A stretch of 64,000 nt of DNA from positions 62,001 through 126,000 of the forward strand of contig NZ_CADIJY010000004.1 in the NCBI RefSeq assembly GCF_902859735.1, written 5' to 3'. The notes beneath the pieces were generated by a model. That model had not been told where the DNA came from, searched no databases, and was given only the letters and a program-made list of their open reading frames with translations. The translations under genes were made by a program, and so were the position numbers. The stretch is from Achromobacter aegrifaciens. Its GTDB lineage: Bacteria > Pseudomonadota > Gammaproteobacteria > Burkholderiales > Burkholderiaceae_B. Position 1 is the stretch's first letter, and every line of letters starts with the position of its first letter. Of the stretch, positions 1 through 8,049 are shown one piece after another.

Positions 1-2753
1 TGCAGGACACCGTGACGCAAGCCGTGCAGCGCCAACTGGAAGGACTGACCTCGGGCTTCCAGGCCACCACCAGCAATGTCGCCGGCATCTGGAACCAGGC
101 CCTGGCCGGCCAGCAGCGCGCCAGCGAGGCCCTGTCCCAGGACCTGCGCGCCTCGCTCGACCACTTCGCCCAGACCTTCGAACAGCGCTCGGCCGCCCTG
201 CTGGACAGCGTGTCCTCGCGCCTGGAGGAATCGTCGGGCAGCATGTCGCAAGCCTGGACCCAGGCGCTGTCGCGCCAGGAGCAGGCCAGCGAAAAACTGG
301 CGGGCGACAATCTGCAGGCCCTGACCGCGGCCGCAGCCAGCTTCGAGCAGCATTCGGCCTCGCTCTTGCGCACGCTGAACCAATCGCACACCTTGCTGCA
401 GTCCGAGCTGGCCTCGCGCGACCAGCAGCGCCTGGCCGCCTGGACCGACACCCTGGGCGCCATGGGCGCCACGCTGCGCCAGGAATGGGAACAGTCCGGC
501 GCGCAGGCCGTCGAACGCCAGGAAGCCATCAGCGCCACGCTGGCGCAGACCGTGCGCGACATCACCGCGCAGGCCGAAGTCCAGGCCCGGCTGCTGGAAG
601 GCGTATCCGCCCGCATGGAAGCGGCCGCCAACGGCGTCTCGGAACAATGGGCCACCGCGCTGGCACGCCAGGAACGGGCTGGCGAAAAGCTGGCAGGCGA
701 CAACCGCGAGGCCCTGGCCGCCGCGGCCGCCACGTTCGAACAGCATTCCGCGGCCCTGCTGCAGACGCTGGACCAGTCGCACACGCAATTGCAGGCCGCG
801 CTGGCCTCGCGCGACCAGGAACGCCTGGCCGCCTGGACCGGCACGCTCACCGCCATGGCCGCCACGCTGAGCCAGGAATGGCAGCAGGCTGGCGCCGACA
901 CCGTGGCCCGCCAACAGGCCGCCAGCGATACGCTGGCCCAGACCGCGCGCGACATCGCCGCCCAGACGCAGGCCCAGGCCGGCATGCTGGAAAGCGTATC
1001 GGCCCGCCTGGAAACGGCGGCAGGCAGCGTCACCCAGGCCTGGACCGAGGCGCAAGCCCGCCAGGAACAGGTCAACGCCAAGCTGGCTGGCGACAACCAG
1101 CAAGCGCTGGAAACCGCCGCCGCCACCTTCGAACAGCATTCCGCGGCCCTGCTGCAAACGCTGAACCAGTCGCACGCCGAATTGCAGGCCGCGCTGGCCT
1201 CACGCGACCAGGAACGCCTGGCTGCCTGGACCGGCACCCTCACCGCCATGGCCGCCAAGCTCGGCCAGGAATGGGAACAGGCCGGCACCCAGGCCGCCCT
1301 GCGCCAGCTGGAAGTCAACGACACCCTGGCCCAGACCGCGCGCGACGTTTCGGCGCAAACCCAGGCCCAGGCGGGCTTGCTGGAAAGCGTATCGACTCGC
1401 CTGGAAACGGCGGCTACCGGCGTCACCCAGGCCTGGACCGAGGCGCAGGCGCGCCAGGAGCAGGCCAACGCCAAACTGGCCGGCGACACCCAGCAAGCGC
1501 TGGAAACCGCCGCCGCCGCCTTCGAACAGCATTCCGCCGCCCTGCTGCAAACGCTGGATCAGTCGCATGCCGAATTGCAGGCCGCGCTGGCCTCTCGCGA
1601 CCAGGAACGCCTGACCGCCTGGACCGGCACGCTCACCGCCATGGCCGCCAAGCTCGGCCAGGAATGGGAACAGGCCGGCACCCAGGCCGCCCTGCGCCAG
1701 TTGGAAGTCAACGACACGCTGGCCCAGACCGCGCGCGACATCACGGCTCAGACCCAGGCTCAGGCCGACCTGCTGGAAAACGTGTCGACCCGTCTGGAAA
1801 CGGCGGCCGGCAGCGTCACCCAGGCCTGGACCGAGGCGCAGGCACGCCAGGAGCAAGCCAACGCCAAGCTGGCCGGCGACAACCAGCAGGCGCTGGAAGC
1901 CGCCGCCGCGGCATTCGAACAACACGCCGCCGCCCTGCTGCAAACGCTGGAGCAATCGCAGACGGACCTGCAGAATGCGCTCGCCGCCGAGGACGAAGCG
2001 CGCCTGGAAGTCTGGACCGGCAAGCTCGGCACGATCGCCGACTCGCTGCGCACCGAATGGGAACAGACCAGTTCCTACACCGCCAACCAGCAGCAGCAGA
2101 TCTGCGACACGCTGGCCATCACGGCGCAGGACATCAGCGCGCAGACCCAGGCGTCCGCCAACGACACCATCGCCGAGATCGGCCGCCTGGTGCAGGCCGC
2201 CTCTGAAGCGCCGCGCGCCGCCGCCGAAGTCATCGGCGAACTGCGCCAGAAGCTCTCCGACAGCATGGAGCGCGACAATGACATGCTGGAAGAACGCAAC
2301 CGCCTGCTGGAAACCCTGGGCACCCTGCTGGACGCCGTCAACCACACCGCCGCCGAGCAACGCACGGCCGTGGACGCGCTGGTATCTTCGTCGGCGGAGC
2401 TGCTGGACCGCGTCGGCACGCAGTTCACCGAACAGGCGCAGGCCGAAACCGGCAAGCTGGCCGAGGTGGCCGCACAGGTCGCCAGCGGGGCCGCCGAAGT
2501 GGCCAGCCTGGGCGAATCCTTCGGTACTGCGGTGCAGCTCTTCGGCGAGTCCAACGACAAGCTGGTGGCGCACCTGCAACGCATCGAAGCGGCGCTGGAC
2601 AAATCCATCGCGCGCGGCGACGAACAGCTCGCCTACTACGTGGCGCAGGCCCGTGAAGTGGTGGACCTGAGCATGGTGTCGCAGAAGCAGATCATCGAGA
2701 ACCTGCAGCAGTTGGCCATCCAGCGCGCGACGGCCGGAGCGGAAGCGGCATGA
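1..2753 (+). CDS. DUF802-type coiled-coil repeat protein (5' end cut by window)
   Basis: The reading frame is open to the first base of the window, so the GTG at 12 is probably internal and the true start lies upstream. The visible 913 residues are almost entirely helical, rich in Ala, Gln, Glu and Thr, and built of five copies of a 131-residue unit with recurring words such as KLAGDN, FEQHSAALLQTL and QEWEQ. The C-terminal roughly 200 residues are non-repetitive but still coiled-coil-like. This composition and the downstream neighbours match the DUF802 family found in Bordetella and Achromobacter; the assignment comes from memory of the family. The last codons overlap the MotB-like gene by 4 bases (ATGA), so the two are translationally coupled. 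I infer a long tail on a membrane-anchored protein, because membrane helices would lie in the missing N-terminus. The exact function is unknown. Confidence 0.8.
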   Translation, partial: QDTVTQAVQRQLEGLTSGFQATTSNVAGIWNQALAGQQRASEALSQDLRASLDHFAQTFEQRSAALLDSVSSRLEESSGSMSQAWTQALSRQEQASEKLAGDNLQALTAAAASFEQHSASLLRTLNQSHTLLQSELASRDQQRLAAWTDTLGAMGATLRQEWEQSGAQAVERQEAISATLAQTVRDITAQAEVQARLLEGVSARMEAAANGVSEQWATALARQERAGEKLAGDNREALAAAAATFEQHSAALLQTLDQSHTQLQAALASRDQERLAAWTGTLTAMAATLSQEWQQAGADTVARQQAASDTLAQTARDIAAQTQAQAGMLESVSARLETAAGSVTQAWTEAQARQEQVNAKLAGDNQQALETAAATFEQHSAALLQTLNQSHAELQAALASRDQERLAAWTGTLTAMAAKLGQEWEQAGTQAALRQLEVNDTLAQTARDVSAQTQAQAGLLESVSTRLETAATGVTQAWTEAQARQEQANAKLAGDTQQALETAAAAFEQHSAALLQTLDQSHAELQAALASRDQERLTAWTGTLTAMAAKLGQEWEQAGTQAALRQLEVNDTLAQTARDITAQTQAQADLLENVSTRLETAAGSVTQAWTEAQARQEQANAKLAGDNQQALEAAAAAFEQHAAALLQTLEQSQTDLQNALAAEDEARLEVWTGKLGTIADSLRTEWEQTSSYTANQQQQICDTLAITAQDISAQTQASANDTIAEIGRLVQAASEAPRAAAEVIGELRQKLSDSMERDNDMLEERNRLLETLGTLLDAVNHTAAEQRTAVDALVSSSAELLDRVGTQFTEQAQAETGKLAEVAAQVASGAAEVASLGESFGTAVQLFGESNDKLVAHLQRIEAALDKSIARGDEQLAYYVAQAREVVDLSMVSQKQIIENLQQLAIQRATAGAEAA
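249..2213 (+). repeat. Five in-frame tandem repeats of 393 bp (131 codons)
   Basis: Equivalent positions recur about every 393 bp: the AWT or QWA words at about 251, 642, 1035, 1428 and 1821. Units three and four are nearly identical at the DNA level, while the first and last have diverged. This suggests recent homogenisation in the middle of the array. The period is a whole number of codons, so copy-number change would keep the frame. Confidence 0.85.
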
Positions 2754-3400
2754 GCGAGGACATCGACGGCGGCGTGGAGCCCACAGTCCCGGCCTGGGCC
2801 GTCTTCGGCGACCTGATGTCGGTGCTGCTGGGCGCATTCGTCCTGATCCTGGTGAGCGTCGTCGCCGTGCAGCTGCAGCTGTCCACCCAGCTGGAGGAAG
2901 AGGTCAAGCAGCGCCAGGTCGAAACCCAGCGCCGCGAAACGCTGGAGCAGGCGCTGGCGGGTCCGCTGGCCGCCGGCCGCGTGACCCTGATCGACGGCCG
3001 CATCGGCATCAGCGGCAGCGTCCTGTTCGCCCTGAACTCGGACCAACTGCAGCCCGAAGGCCGTGAAGTCCTGAAAAGCCTGATCGAACCCCTGTCGGCC
3101 TATCTGAAGTCGCACAACGAGATCCTGATGGTCAGCGGCTACACCGACGACCAGCAGGTGCGCGAAGGCAACCGGCGCTTCGCCGACAACTGGGACCTGT
3201 CCGCGCAGCGCGCCTTGACCGTAACGCGCGCGCTGATCGACGAGGGCGTGCCTTCGTCGGCCGTGTTCGCCGCGGCCTTCGGCTCCGAACAGCCGGTGGC
3301 CTCGAACGCGGATGAGGACGGCCGGTCCAAGAACCGCCGCGTCGAAATCGCGCCCATCCCCAAGCCCTCCAGCGACGCCGGGACCTCGCATGGCCAGTGA
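2750..3400 (+). CDS. OmpA/MotB-like membrane protein
   Basis: 216 residues. A short cytoplasmic N-terminus leads into a single membrane helix (about residues 17-42), followed by a short coiled-coil segment (about 45-70) and a C-terminal OmpA-like peptidoglycan-binding domain (about 85-205, with the words GYTDD and KNRRVEI). The helix begins with WAVFGDLMSVLLGAF, placing an aspartate (D21) just where MotB-type stator proteins carry their proton-binding Asp. It overlaps the upstream coiled-coil gene by 4 bases and the downstream DUF2894 gene by 11, so the three form one operon. The membrane topology and the OmpA domain are visible in the sequence. A role as the B subunit of an ion-driven MotAB/ZorAB-like motor is my inference from the Asp and the neighbouring coiled-coil protein. 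Confidence 0.85.
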   Translation: MSEDIDGGVEPTVPAWAVFGDLMSVLLGAFVLILVSVVAVQLQLSTQLEEEVKQRQVETQRRETLEQALAGPLAAGRVTLIDGRIGISGSVLFALNSDQLQPEGREVLKSLIEPLSAYLKSHNEILMVSGYTDDQQVREGNRRFADNWDLSAQRALTVTRALIDEGVPSSAVFAAAFGSEQPVASNADEDGRSKNRRVEIAPIPKPSSDAGTSHGQ

Positions 3401-4040
3401 CGGCACCCGCGGCGAAATCATCGACGCCCGGGCCATGCTGGACGCCTGGCGCGAGGCCGGCGCCGACCGTGTGGATCCTGTCCGCTTCCAGTTCATGGAC
3501 GCGCTGCAACGGCGCGCAGCCGCCCAGGGCGGCGAAGCCCGCAGGCTGCTGGACGGCAAGCTGGCAACGCTGATCCAGGCCTACGAGGCCGAACTGGACG
3601 GCGCGCCCGCGGATGCGGCCGAAAACCTCCCCGCGCCCGCTGCCGCCCTCCCCGAACCCGGACCGTTGGCGGCGCTGACCGCGTACATCGCCGATCCCGG
3701 CACCGACGCGCGCGGCGCCGCCGACCTGCGCGCCACCTATCCTGAACTGCAAACGCTGGAGTACTTCCGCGGCGTCTGGTCGCGGGTCAGCGCCGACCGC
3801 CAGGTGCGGCAGTCGCAGGAGCAGGTGCACAAGAACGCCGGCCCGCTCAACTCCAATCAGCTGGTGCACCGCGCACTGTCGCTGATGCGCGAAGTGTCGC
3901 CCGGCTATCTGCAGCAGTTCCTGTCGTACACCGACGCGCTGATGTGGATGGAGCAGGTGCACGCCGCCATCGCGCCCCCGCCAAAGGAGGCCGCGCCTCG
4001 CGCCGGCGCCAAGAAGACGGCGCGCGGCAAGGGCCGCTAG
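3390..4040 (+). CDS. DUF2894 family protein
   Basis: 216 residues starting at the ATG at 3390, which overlaps the end of the OmpA/MotB-like gene. Earlier in-frame starts would run deep into that gene. It has no signal peptide or membrane helix and is predicted cytoplasmic. An N-terminal helical part (about 1-75) and an Ala/Pro-rich linker are followed by a conserved-looking helical part with a RVSADRQVRQSQEQVHKNAG segment (about 130-150) and a basic Lys/Arg-rich tail. The order DUF802, OmpA, DUF2894 is recalled as a conserved Burkholderiales cassette, which is the main reason for the family name. Molecular function is unknown. The tight overlap argues for a cytoplasmic partner of the envelope complex. 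Confidence 0.75.
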   Translation: MASDGTRGEIIDARAMLDAWREAGADRVDPVRFQFMDALQRRAAAQGGEARRLLDGKLATLIQAYEAELDGAPADAAENLPAPAAALPEPGPLAALTAYIADPGTDARGAADLRATYPELQTLEYFRGVWSRVSADRQVRQSQEQVHKNAGPLNSNQLVHRALSLMREVSPGYLQQFLSYTDALMWMEQVHAAIAPPPKEAAPRAGAKKTARGKGR

Positions 4041-4052
4041 CCCCCTCCCGAT

Positions 4053-4111
4053 TTGCGCCCTGCCGCCCATCGGCGGTAAGATACGATCCATATACAAACC
4101 ATATATGGATC
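4053..4111 (+). promoter_or_regulatory. Promoter with overlapping 10-bp inverted-repeat operator for parD-like/map
   Basis: A plausible sigma-70 promoter, TTGCGC (4053-4058), 18-bp spacer and TAAGAT (4077-4082), is followed at once by the perfect inverted repeat GATCCATATA (4085-4094) / TATATGGATC (4102-4111) with a 7-bp spacer. The repeat would cover the transcription start, the usual place for an autorepressor operator. The next gene encodes a ParD-like, probably ribbon-helix-helix, protein, a natural candidate to bind it. The promoter is inferred; the repeat is exact. Confidence 0.6.
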
Positions 4112-4120
4112 ATTCACTCC

Positions 4121-4366
4121 ATGGGCATCGTCAAGATCTCCGAGCAGATGCATGAGAACCTCCGCGTCGCCAGCGGCGCGCTCAGCCGCTCCATCAATTC
4201 CCAGGCCGAACACTGGATGCGCATCGGCATGCTGTCCGAGCTCTACCCCGAACTGCGCCACGCCGACATCTGCCAATTGCTGATCCGCATCGAACAGGCC
4301 GAGGGCTTCGCCATCGCATCCTTGTCCCAAGGCTTGCCACAGCCAGCCCAGCAGGAGGCCGCGTAA
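4121..4366 (+). CDS. ParD-like antitoxin family protein
   Basis: 81 residues from the ATG at 4121; the longer frame upstream would run across the operator. It resembles the ParD-like family (MGIVKISEQM start, then LSRSINSQAEHWMRIGML), the pattern of a short beta strand followed by two helices typical of ribbon-helix-helix DNA binders. Its stop codon directly abuts the ATG of the methionine aminopeptidase gene, with no spacer. No classical ParE toxin gene is present. By analogy it may be an autorepressor or antitoxin whose operon partner is the aminopeptidase. The family call is moderately sure; the partnership is inference from gene order and the operator. Confidence 0.7.
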   Translation: MGIVKISEQMHENLRVASGALSRSINSQAEHWMRIGMLSELYPELRHADICQLLIRIEQAEGFAIASLSQGLPQPAQQEAA

Positions 4367-5158
4367 ATGGCGAAGAAGGTTTCCATCAAGTCCGCCGCCG
4401 ACATCGAAATGGCCCGCAAGGCCGGCGCCATGGCAGCGGAAGTGCTGCACATGATTGCCGAGCACGTCCGCCCCGGCGTCACCACCGATGAGCTGGACCG
4501 CATCTGCCACGACTACATCGTCAACGTCCAGAAGGCGATACCCGCCAACGTCGGCTACCACGGCTTTCCCAAGACCATCTGCGCCTCGGCCAACCACGTG
4601 ATCTGCCATGGCATCCCGTCGGCCAAGGTGTTGAAGAACGGCGACATCCTCAACATCGACGTGGCCGTGATCAAGGACGGCTGGTTCGGGGACACCAGCC
4701 GCATGTACTACGTGGGCCAGCCCAGCCCGCTGGCGCGGCGCCTGGTCAACACCACCTACGAAGCCATGCGCGCCGGCATCATGGCCGTCAAGCCCGGCGC
4801 GACGCTGGGCGATATCGGCCACGCCATTCAGACCGTGGCGCACCGCGAGCACTTCAGCATCGTGCGGGAGTACTGCGGCCACGGCATCGGCCAGATCTAT
4901 CACGACGATCCGCAAGTGCTGCACTACGGCCGCCCCGGCGAAGGCATGGTGCTGCAGCCCGGCATGATGTTCACCATCGAACCCATGATCAACGCCGGCA
5001 AGCCCCAGACCAAGCAACTGCCCGACGGCTGGACCGTGGTCACCAAGGACCGCTCGCTGTCGGCGCAATGGGAGCACATGGTGGTCGTGACCGAGACCGG
5101 CTATGAAGTGCTGACGCCTTGGCCGGACGGCTTCGGCGACTATCCGCCCATCCCCTGA
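4367..5158 (+). CDS. map: Type I methionine aminopeptidase
   Basis: 263 residues, the normal size for a bacterial type I enzyme that removes the initiator methionine from nascent proteins. Metal-binding residues are in the expected places: DVAVIKDGWFGDTS holds the two aspartates, CGHGIG the histidine, FTIEPMI a glutamate, and QWEHMVVVTE the last glutamate. GYHGFPKTIC, near residue 63, carries the substrate-side histidine. It is expressed directly behind the ParD-like gene, with the stop and start codons adjoining. A ribosomal-operon map gene is usual in this group, so this is probably an accessory paralogue, although the rest of the genome cannot be seen. Confidence 0.93.
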   Translation: MAKKVSIKSAADIEMARKAGAMAAEVLHMIAEHVRPGVTTDELDRICHDYIVNVQKAIPANVGYHGFPKTICASANHVICHGIPSAKVLKNGDILNIDVAVIKDGWFGDTSRMYYVGQPSPLARRLVNTTYEAMRAGIMAVKPGATLGDIGHAIQTVAHREHFSIVREYCGHGIGQIYHDDPQVLHYGRPGEGMVLQPGMMFTIEPMINAGKPQTKQLPDGWTVVTKDRSLSAQWEHMVVVTETGYEVLTPWPDGFGDYPPIP

Positions 5159-5214
5159 GAAAGAGGCGAAGCGGCGCGCGCGCCTTGCCCATGGCAAGGA
5201 ACGGAGTGCCGGAG

Positions 5215-5246
5215 GACAAGGGCACGATCATGATCGTGCCCTTGTC
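5215..5246. terminator. Perfect 32-bp palindrome between map and MFS gene
   Basis: GACAAGGGCACGATCA is followed immediately by its exact reverse complement, giving a 16-bp stem with no unpaired centre, then GTTT. A smaller hairpin, CCTTGCC-CAT-GGCAAGG (5183-5199), lies just upstream. Most likely the palindrome is the transcription terminator of the map operon; a protein-binding site is the alternative. Confidence 0.6.
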
Positions 5247-5266
5247 GTTTCCGCCGTCCGCGCCCC

Positions 5267-6487
5267 ATGCCCGCCCTGCCCTCAGCGTTCCGCCGCCTGG
5301 CCGCCTCCAACCTGGCCGCCCAATTCTCCGAACAGATGGCGCTTGCGGCCGCCCCGTTGGTCGCGGTGCTGGCGCTGGGCGCCAGCGCTGCCGAGACGGG
5401 CTATCTGCAGACGGCCCAGACCCTGCCCTTCCTGCTGCTGTCCCTGCCCGCCGGCGTGCTGGCCGACCGGATGTCACGGCGCGCCCTGATGACCGCCGCC
5501 GAATGCGTGCGCGCCGCCAGCCTACTGGGCCTGCTGGCGCTGCTGGCCACGGGCGGACTTAATCTGGGCTGGCTGGCCGCGCTGGGTTTCCTGGGCGCGG
5601 TGGGCACGGTCGCCTACAACGTGGCCGCGCCGGCGCTGGTGCCGCGGCTGGTCCCGCCCGCCGGACTTGCCAGCGCCAACCGCTGGCTGGAACTGGCCCG
5701 CAGTACCGCTTTTTCCGCAGGGCCAGCCGCCGGCGGCGCGCTGGTCGGGTGGATGGGCGCGCCCTCGGCGTATGTGCTGGCCACCGTGCTGTCGCTGCTG
5801 GCGGCCCTGCTGCTGGCCGGCCTGCCCCACGACACTCCCGGCCCAGCGCCGCGCCGCCGCGTGCTGGAGGAACTGCGCGAGGGCGCGGCGTTCGTCCTCA
5901 CGCATCCGCTGCTGCGCCCGGTGCTGGTGACCGCCGTATTCTTCAATACCGCCTGGTTCGTGCTGCAGGCCATCTACGTGGCCTACGCCATCGAACGGCT
6001 GGGCCTGTCGGCCACGGCCGTCGGCCTGACGCTGGGCGTGTATGGCGGCGGCATGGTGGCCGGCGCCTTGCTCGCGCCCTGGCTCGCACAGCGGCTGAGC
6101 TTCGGCGGCATGATCGCCGCCGGCCCTCTGGCCGCGCTGATCGCAAGCGCCATCCTGCTCTCCACGCTGGCGTTTCCGTCCGGCGCGTGGGCGGCAGCGG
6201 GCTTCTTCCTGTTCGGTGCGGGTCCCATCCTCTGGACCATCACCACCACCACGCTGCGCCAGGCAATCACCCCCAACGCCCTGCTGGGCCGCGTGTCCGC
6301 CGTCATCCTGACCGCCACCTTCGGCGCCCGCCCGGTCGGCGCGCTGATCGGCGCCGCGCTTGCCGCCCGCGCCGGCGTCGAAGCCTGCCTGTGGGTATCG
6401 ACCGCCGGCTTTGCCGTGCAATTCGTGGTGCTGTATACCTCGCCGGTGCTGCGCCTGCGCACCCAGCCCGAAGCCGGCGCCTATTGA
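5267..6487 (+). CDS. MFS transporter, EntS-like
   Basis: 406 residues with about 12 hydrophobic segments and no signal peptide. The loop between helices two and three carries the MFS motif A variant GVLADRMSRRALM (about residues 64-76). Overall pattern and length fit the MFS_3 subfamily that includes the enterobactin exporter EntS. The substrate cannot be told from sequence. It stands alone, 94 bp ahead of a glutathione transferase gene on the same strand and behind the palindromic terminator. The start at 5267 has no strong ribosome binding site, so it is the best available rather than proven. Export of a siderophore or drug-like compound is possible. Confidence 0.85.
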   Translation: MPALPSAFRRLAASNLAAQFSEQMALAAAPLVAVLALGASAAETGYLQTAQTLPFLLLSLPAGVLADRMSRRALMTAAECVRAASLLGLLALLATGGLNLGWLAALGFLGAVGTVAYNVAAPALVPRLVPPAGLASANRWLELARSTAFSAGPAAGGALVGWMGAPSAYVLATVLSLLAALLLAGLPHDTPGPAPRRRVLEELREGAAFVLTHPLLRPVLVTAVFFNTAWFVLQAIYVAYAIERLGLSATAVGLTLGVYGGGMVAGALLAPWLAQRLSFGGMIAAGPLAALIASAILLSTLAFPSGAWAAAGFFLFGAGPILWTITTTTLRQAITPNALLGRVSAVILTATFGARPVGALIGAALAARAGVEACLWVSTAGFAVQFVVLYTSPVLRLRTQPEAGAY

Positions 6488-6581
6488 ACGCTGTTGCGCA
6501 CGCAAAACCGGCAATCTGTATCTGTGCGCGCCCGCCGCCGCCCGCTAGACTGCCCCGGTCAGTCAACACGGCGGCGGCAAG

Positions 6582-7205
6582 ATGCTGAAGATCCTGGGTA
6601 AAGCCTCATCCATCAACGTGCGCAAGGTGCTCTGGGCCTGCGCCGAACTGGACCTGCCTTTCGAGCGCGAAGATTGGGGCTCCGGGTTCCAACCCACCAG
6701 CGAGCCCGCCTTCCTGGCGCTGAATCCGAACGCGATGGTGCCCGTCATCCAGGACGGCGACTTCGTGCTGTGGGAGTCCAACAGCATCATCCGCTACCTG
6801 GCCGCGCAATACGGCGGGCTGGACCTGTACCCCGCCGAACCCAGGCTGCGCGCCCGCGTCGACCAATGGATGGACTGGCAGGCCACCGACCTGAATCGTT
6901 CCTGGAGCTACGCCTTCATGGCCCTGGTGCGCGAATCTCCCGCCCACCGCGACCGCGCCGCGATCGAAGCGTCCTGCCGCGAATGGGCGAGCTTCATGGC
7001 GATACTGGACCGGCGCCTGGAACAGGCCGGCGGCTACGTCGCCGGCCCCGCGTTCTCGCTGGCCGACATACCGGTCGGCCTGTCGGTGAACCGCTGGTTC
7101 AGCACGCCCTTCGACAAGCCGCGATTGCCGGCCGTCGCCGCGTACTACGACCGCCTCGCCGAACGCGCAGGCTACCGTCTGTACGGCCGCAACGGCACGG
7201 CCTGA
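6582..7205 (+). CDS. Glutathione S-transferase family protein
   Basis: 207 residues with an N-terminal thioredoxin-like domain (about 1-80) and a helical C-terminal domain (about 88-200). A serine pair in KASSINVRK (about residues 8-9) is the likely catalytic position. The cis-proline motif appears as [16 protein letters not shown] (about 48-63), where the Glu-Ser pair binds the glutathione gamma-glutamyl group. It is a cytosolic detoxification enzyme of unknown substrate. It is convergent with sodC, with only 12 bp between the stops. Confidence 0.9.
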   Translation: MLKILGKASSINVRKVLWACAELDLPFEREDWGSGFQPTSEPAFLALNPNAMVPVIQDGDFVLWESNSIIRYLAAQYGGLDLYPAEPRLRARVDQWMDWQATDLNRSWSYAFMALVRESPAHRDRAAIEASCREWASFMAILDRRLEQAGGYVAGPAFSLADIPVGLSVNRWFSTPFDKPRLPAVAAYYDRLAERAGYRLYGRNGTA

Positions 7206-7217
7206 CCGCCCAAGCGG

Positions 7218-7742
7218 CTACTTCACCACCCCGCAAACCAGCCGGCCGCCCCCGCCGCCCAGCGGCGCCGGCGTATCGCTGTAGTTGTCGCCGCCCACGT
7301 GCACCATCACCGCGCGGCCCTTCACATCGGCCAGCTTCAGATGCGGCGCCACCACCGCCTTCGTCGCCGTGCCGTCGGCAGCGACCACGATGAACGGCAG
7401 ATCGCCCTGATGCCCGTCAGTCGCCATCGGCCCCTTGTGCGCCTTGGTGCCCTTGGGATCGAAATGCCCGCCCGCCGCGCCGCCAGCCGCCATCTGGTTG
7501 TTCACCATGCCAGGCTCGCACGAACCCTTCTCATGCACATGGAAGCCGTGCTCGCCGGGCGGCAGGCCCTTCAGATGCGGCGTAAGCTGCAGCCCGCCTT
7601 TGGTGTCCTTGAGCGTGATCGTGCCAGCGCTCTTGCCCACGCCGTCCACGCTCAGGAACGACATCGACACGTCTTCCGCCAGCGCCGCGCCAGACGCGCC
7701 TGCGAACGCAAGCGCCGCGACCAGCATCGAGATTTTCTTCAT
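7218..7742 (-). CDS. sodC: Periplasmic Cu/Zn superoxide dismutase
   Basis: 174 residues from the ATG at 7742, preceded by GGAGG; the longer frame would bypass this site. An N-terminal signal peptide (MKKISMLVAALAFAGASGA, cleaved near ALA-ED at residue 22) sends it to the periplasm. Copper and zinc ligands are visible in HGFHVHEKGSC, GGHFDPKGTKAHKGP and AMVHVGGDN, and the disulfide cysteines in GSCEPG and LVCGVVK. It converts superoxide to peroxide outside the cytoplasm. A glycine run (APLGGGGGRLVCG) precedes the second cysteine, as in other bacterial enzymes. Confidence 0.95.
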   Translation of the reverse strand: MKKISMLVAALAFAGASGAALAEDVSMSFLSVDGVGKSAGTITLKDTKGGLQLTPHLKGLPPGEHGFHVHEKGSCEPGMVNNQMAAGGAAGGHFDPKGTKAHKGPMATDGHQGDLPFIVVAADGTATKAVVAPHLKLADVKGRAVMVHVGGDNYSDTPAPLGGGGGRLVCGVVK

Positions 7743-7957
7743 GGGGTGCCTCCAAGATACGCGCCCGCAGCCCGCGGACGCCCGGTGGTGCATGGACGGC
7801 CCGTGCCGGCCATGCCGGAAAAAACAATAGCATTTGGGTCAGGGCGTCTGCCAGCAATCTTCGTTCCTGATACAAACGCAGATCTTGCAAAAAAGAGCCA
7901 TCCCGCCACATTCGCGCGAGCGCGCAAAACCCCGACGACACACCCAACGTACGTCAA

Positions 7958-7981
7958 TTGCGGCCGTCCGGACGGCCGCAA
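7958..7981. repeat. 24-bp perfect palindrome
   Basis: TTGCGGCCGTCC is followed directly by its exact reverse complement. It may be a bidirectional terminator, a REP-like unit or a binding site. It lies 69 bp from the larger inverted-repeat element and may belong with it. Confidence 0.65.
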
Positions 7982-8049
7982 ATGACGGGCATCGCAAGAC
8001 TCGAAACCGAACCCCGCTCTAGCGGCGCATCAAATCTGTACGCACGTAG

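Noticed and set aside
485-2837. Long alternative frames over the repeat protein (plus-strand 485-2206 and minus-strand 1200-2837)
   Set aside because: Shadow frames of a GC-rich repeat; Arg/Gly/Pro-rich translations without any family resemblance.
1-4040. Zorya defence system
   Set aside because: The motor-like pair is suggestive, but no ZorC, ZorD or ZorE-like gene is present, so a defence function is not claimed.
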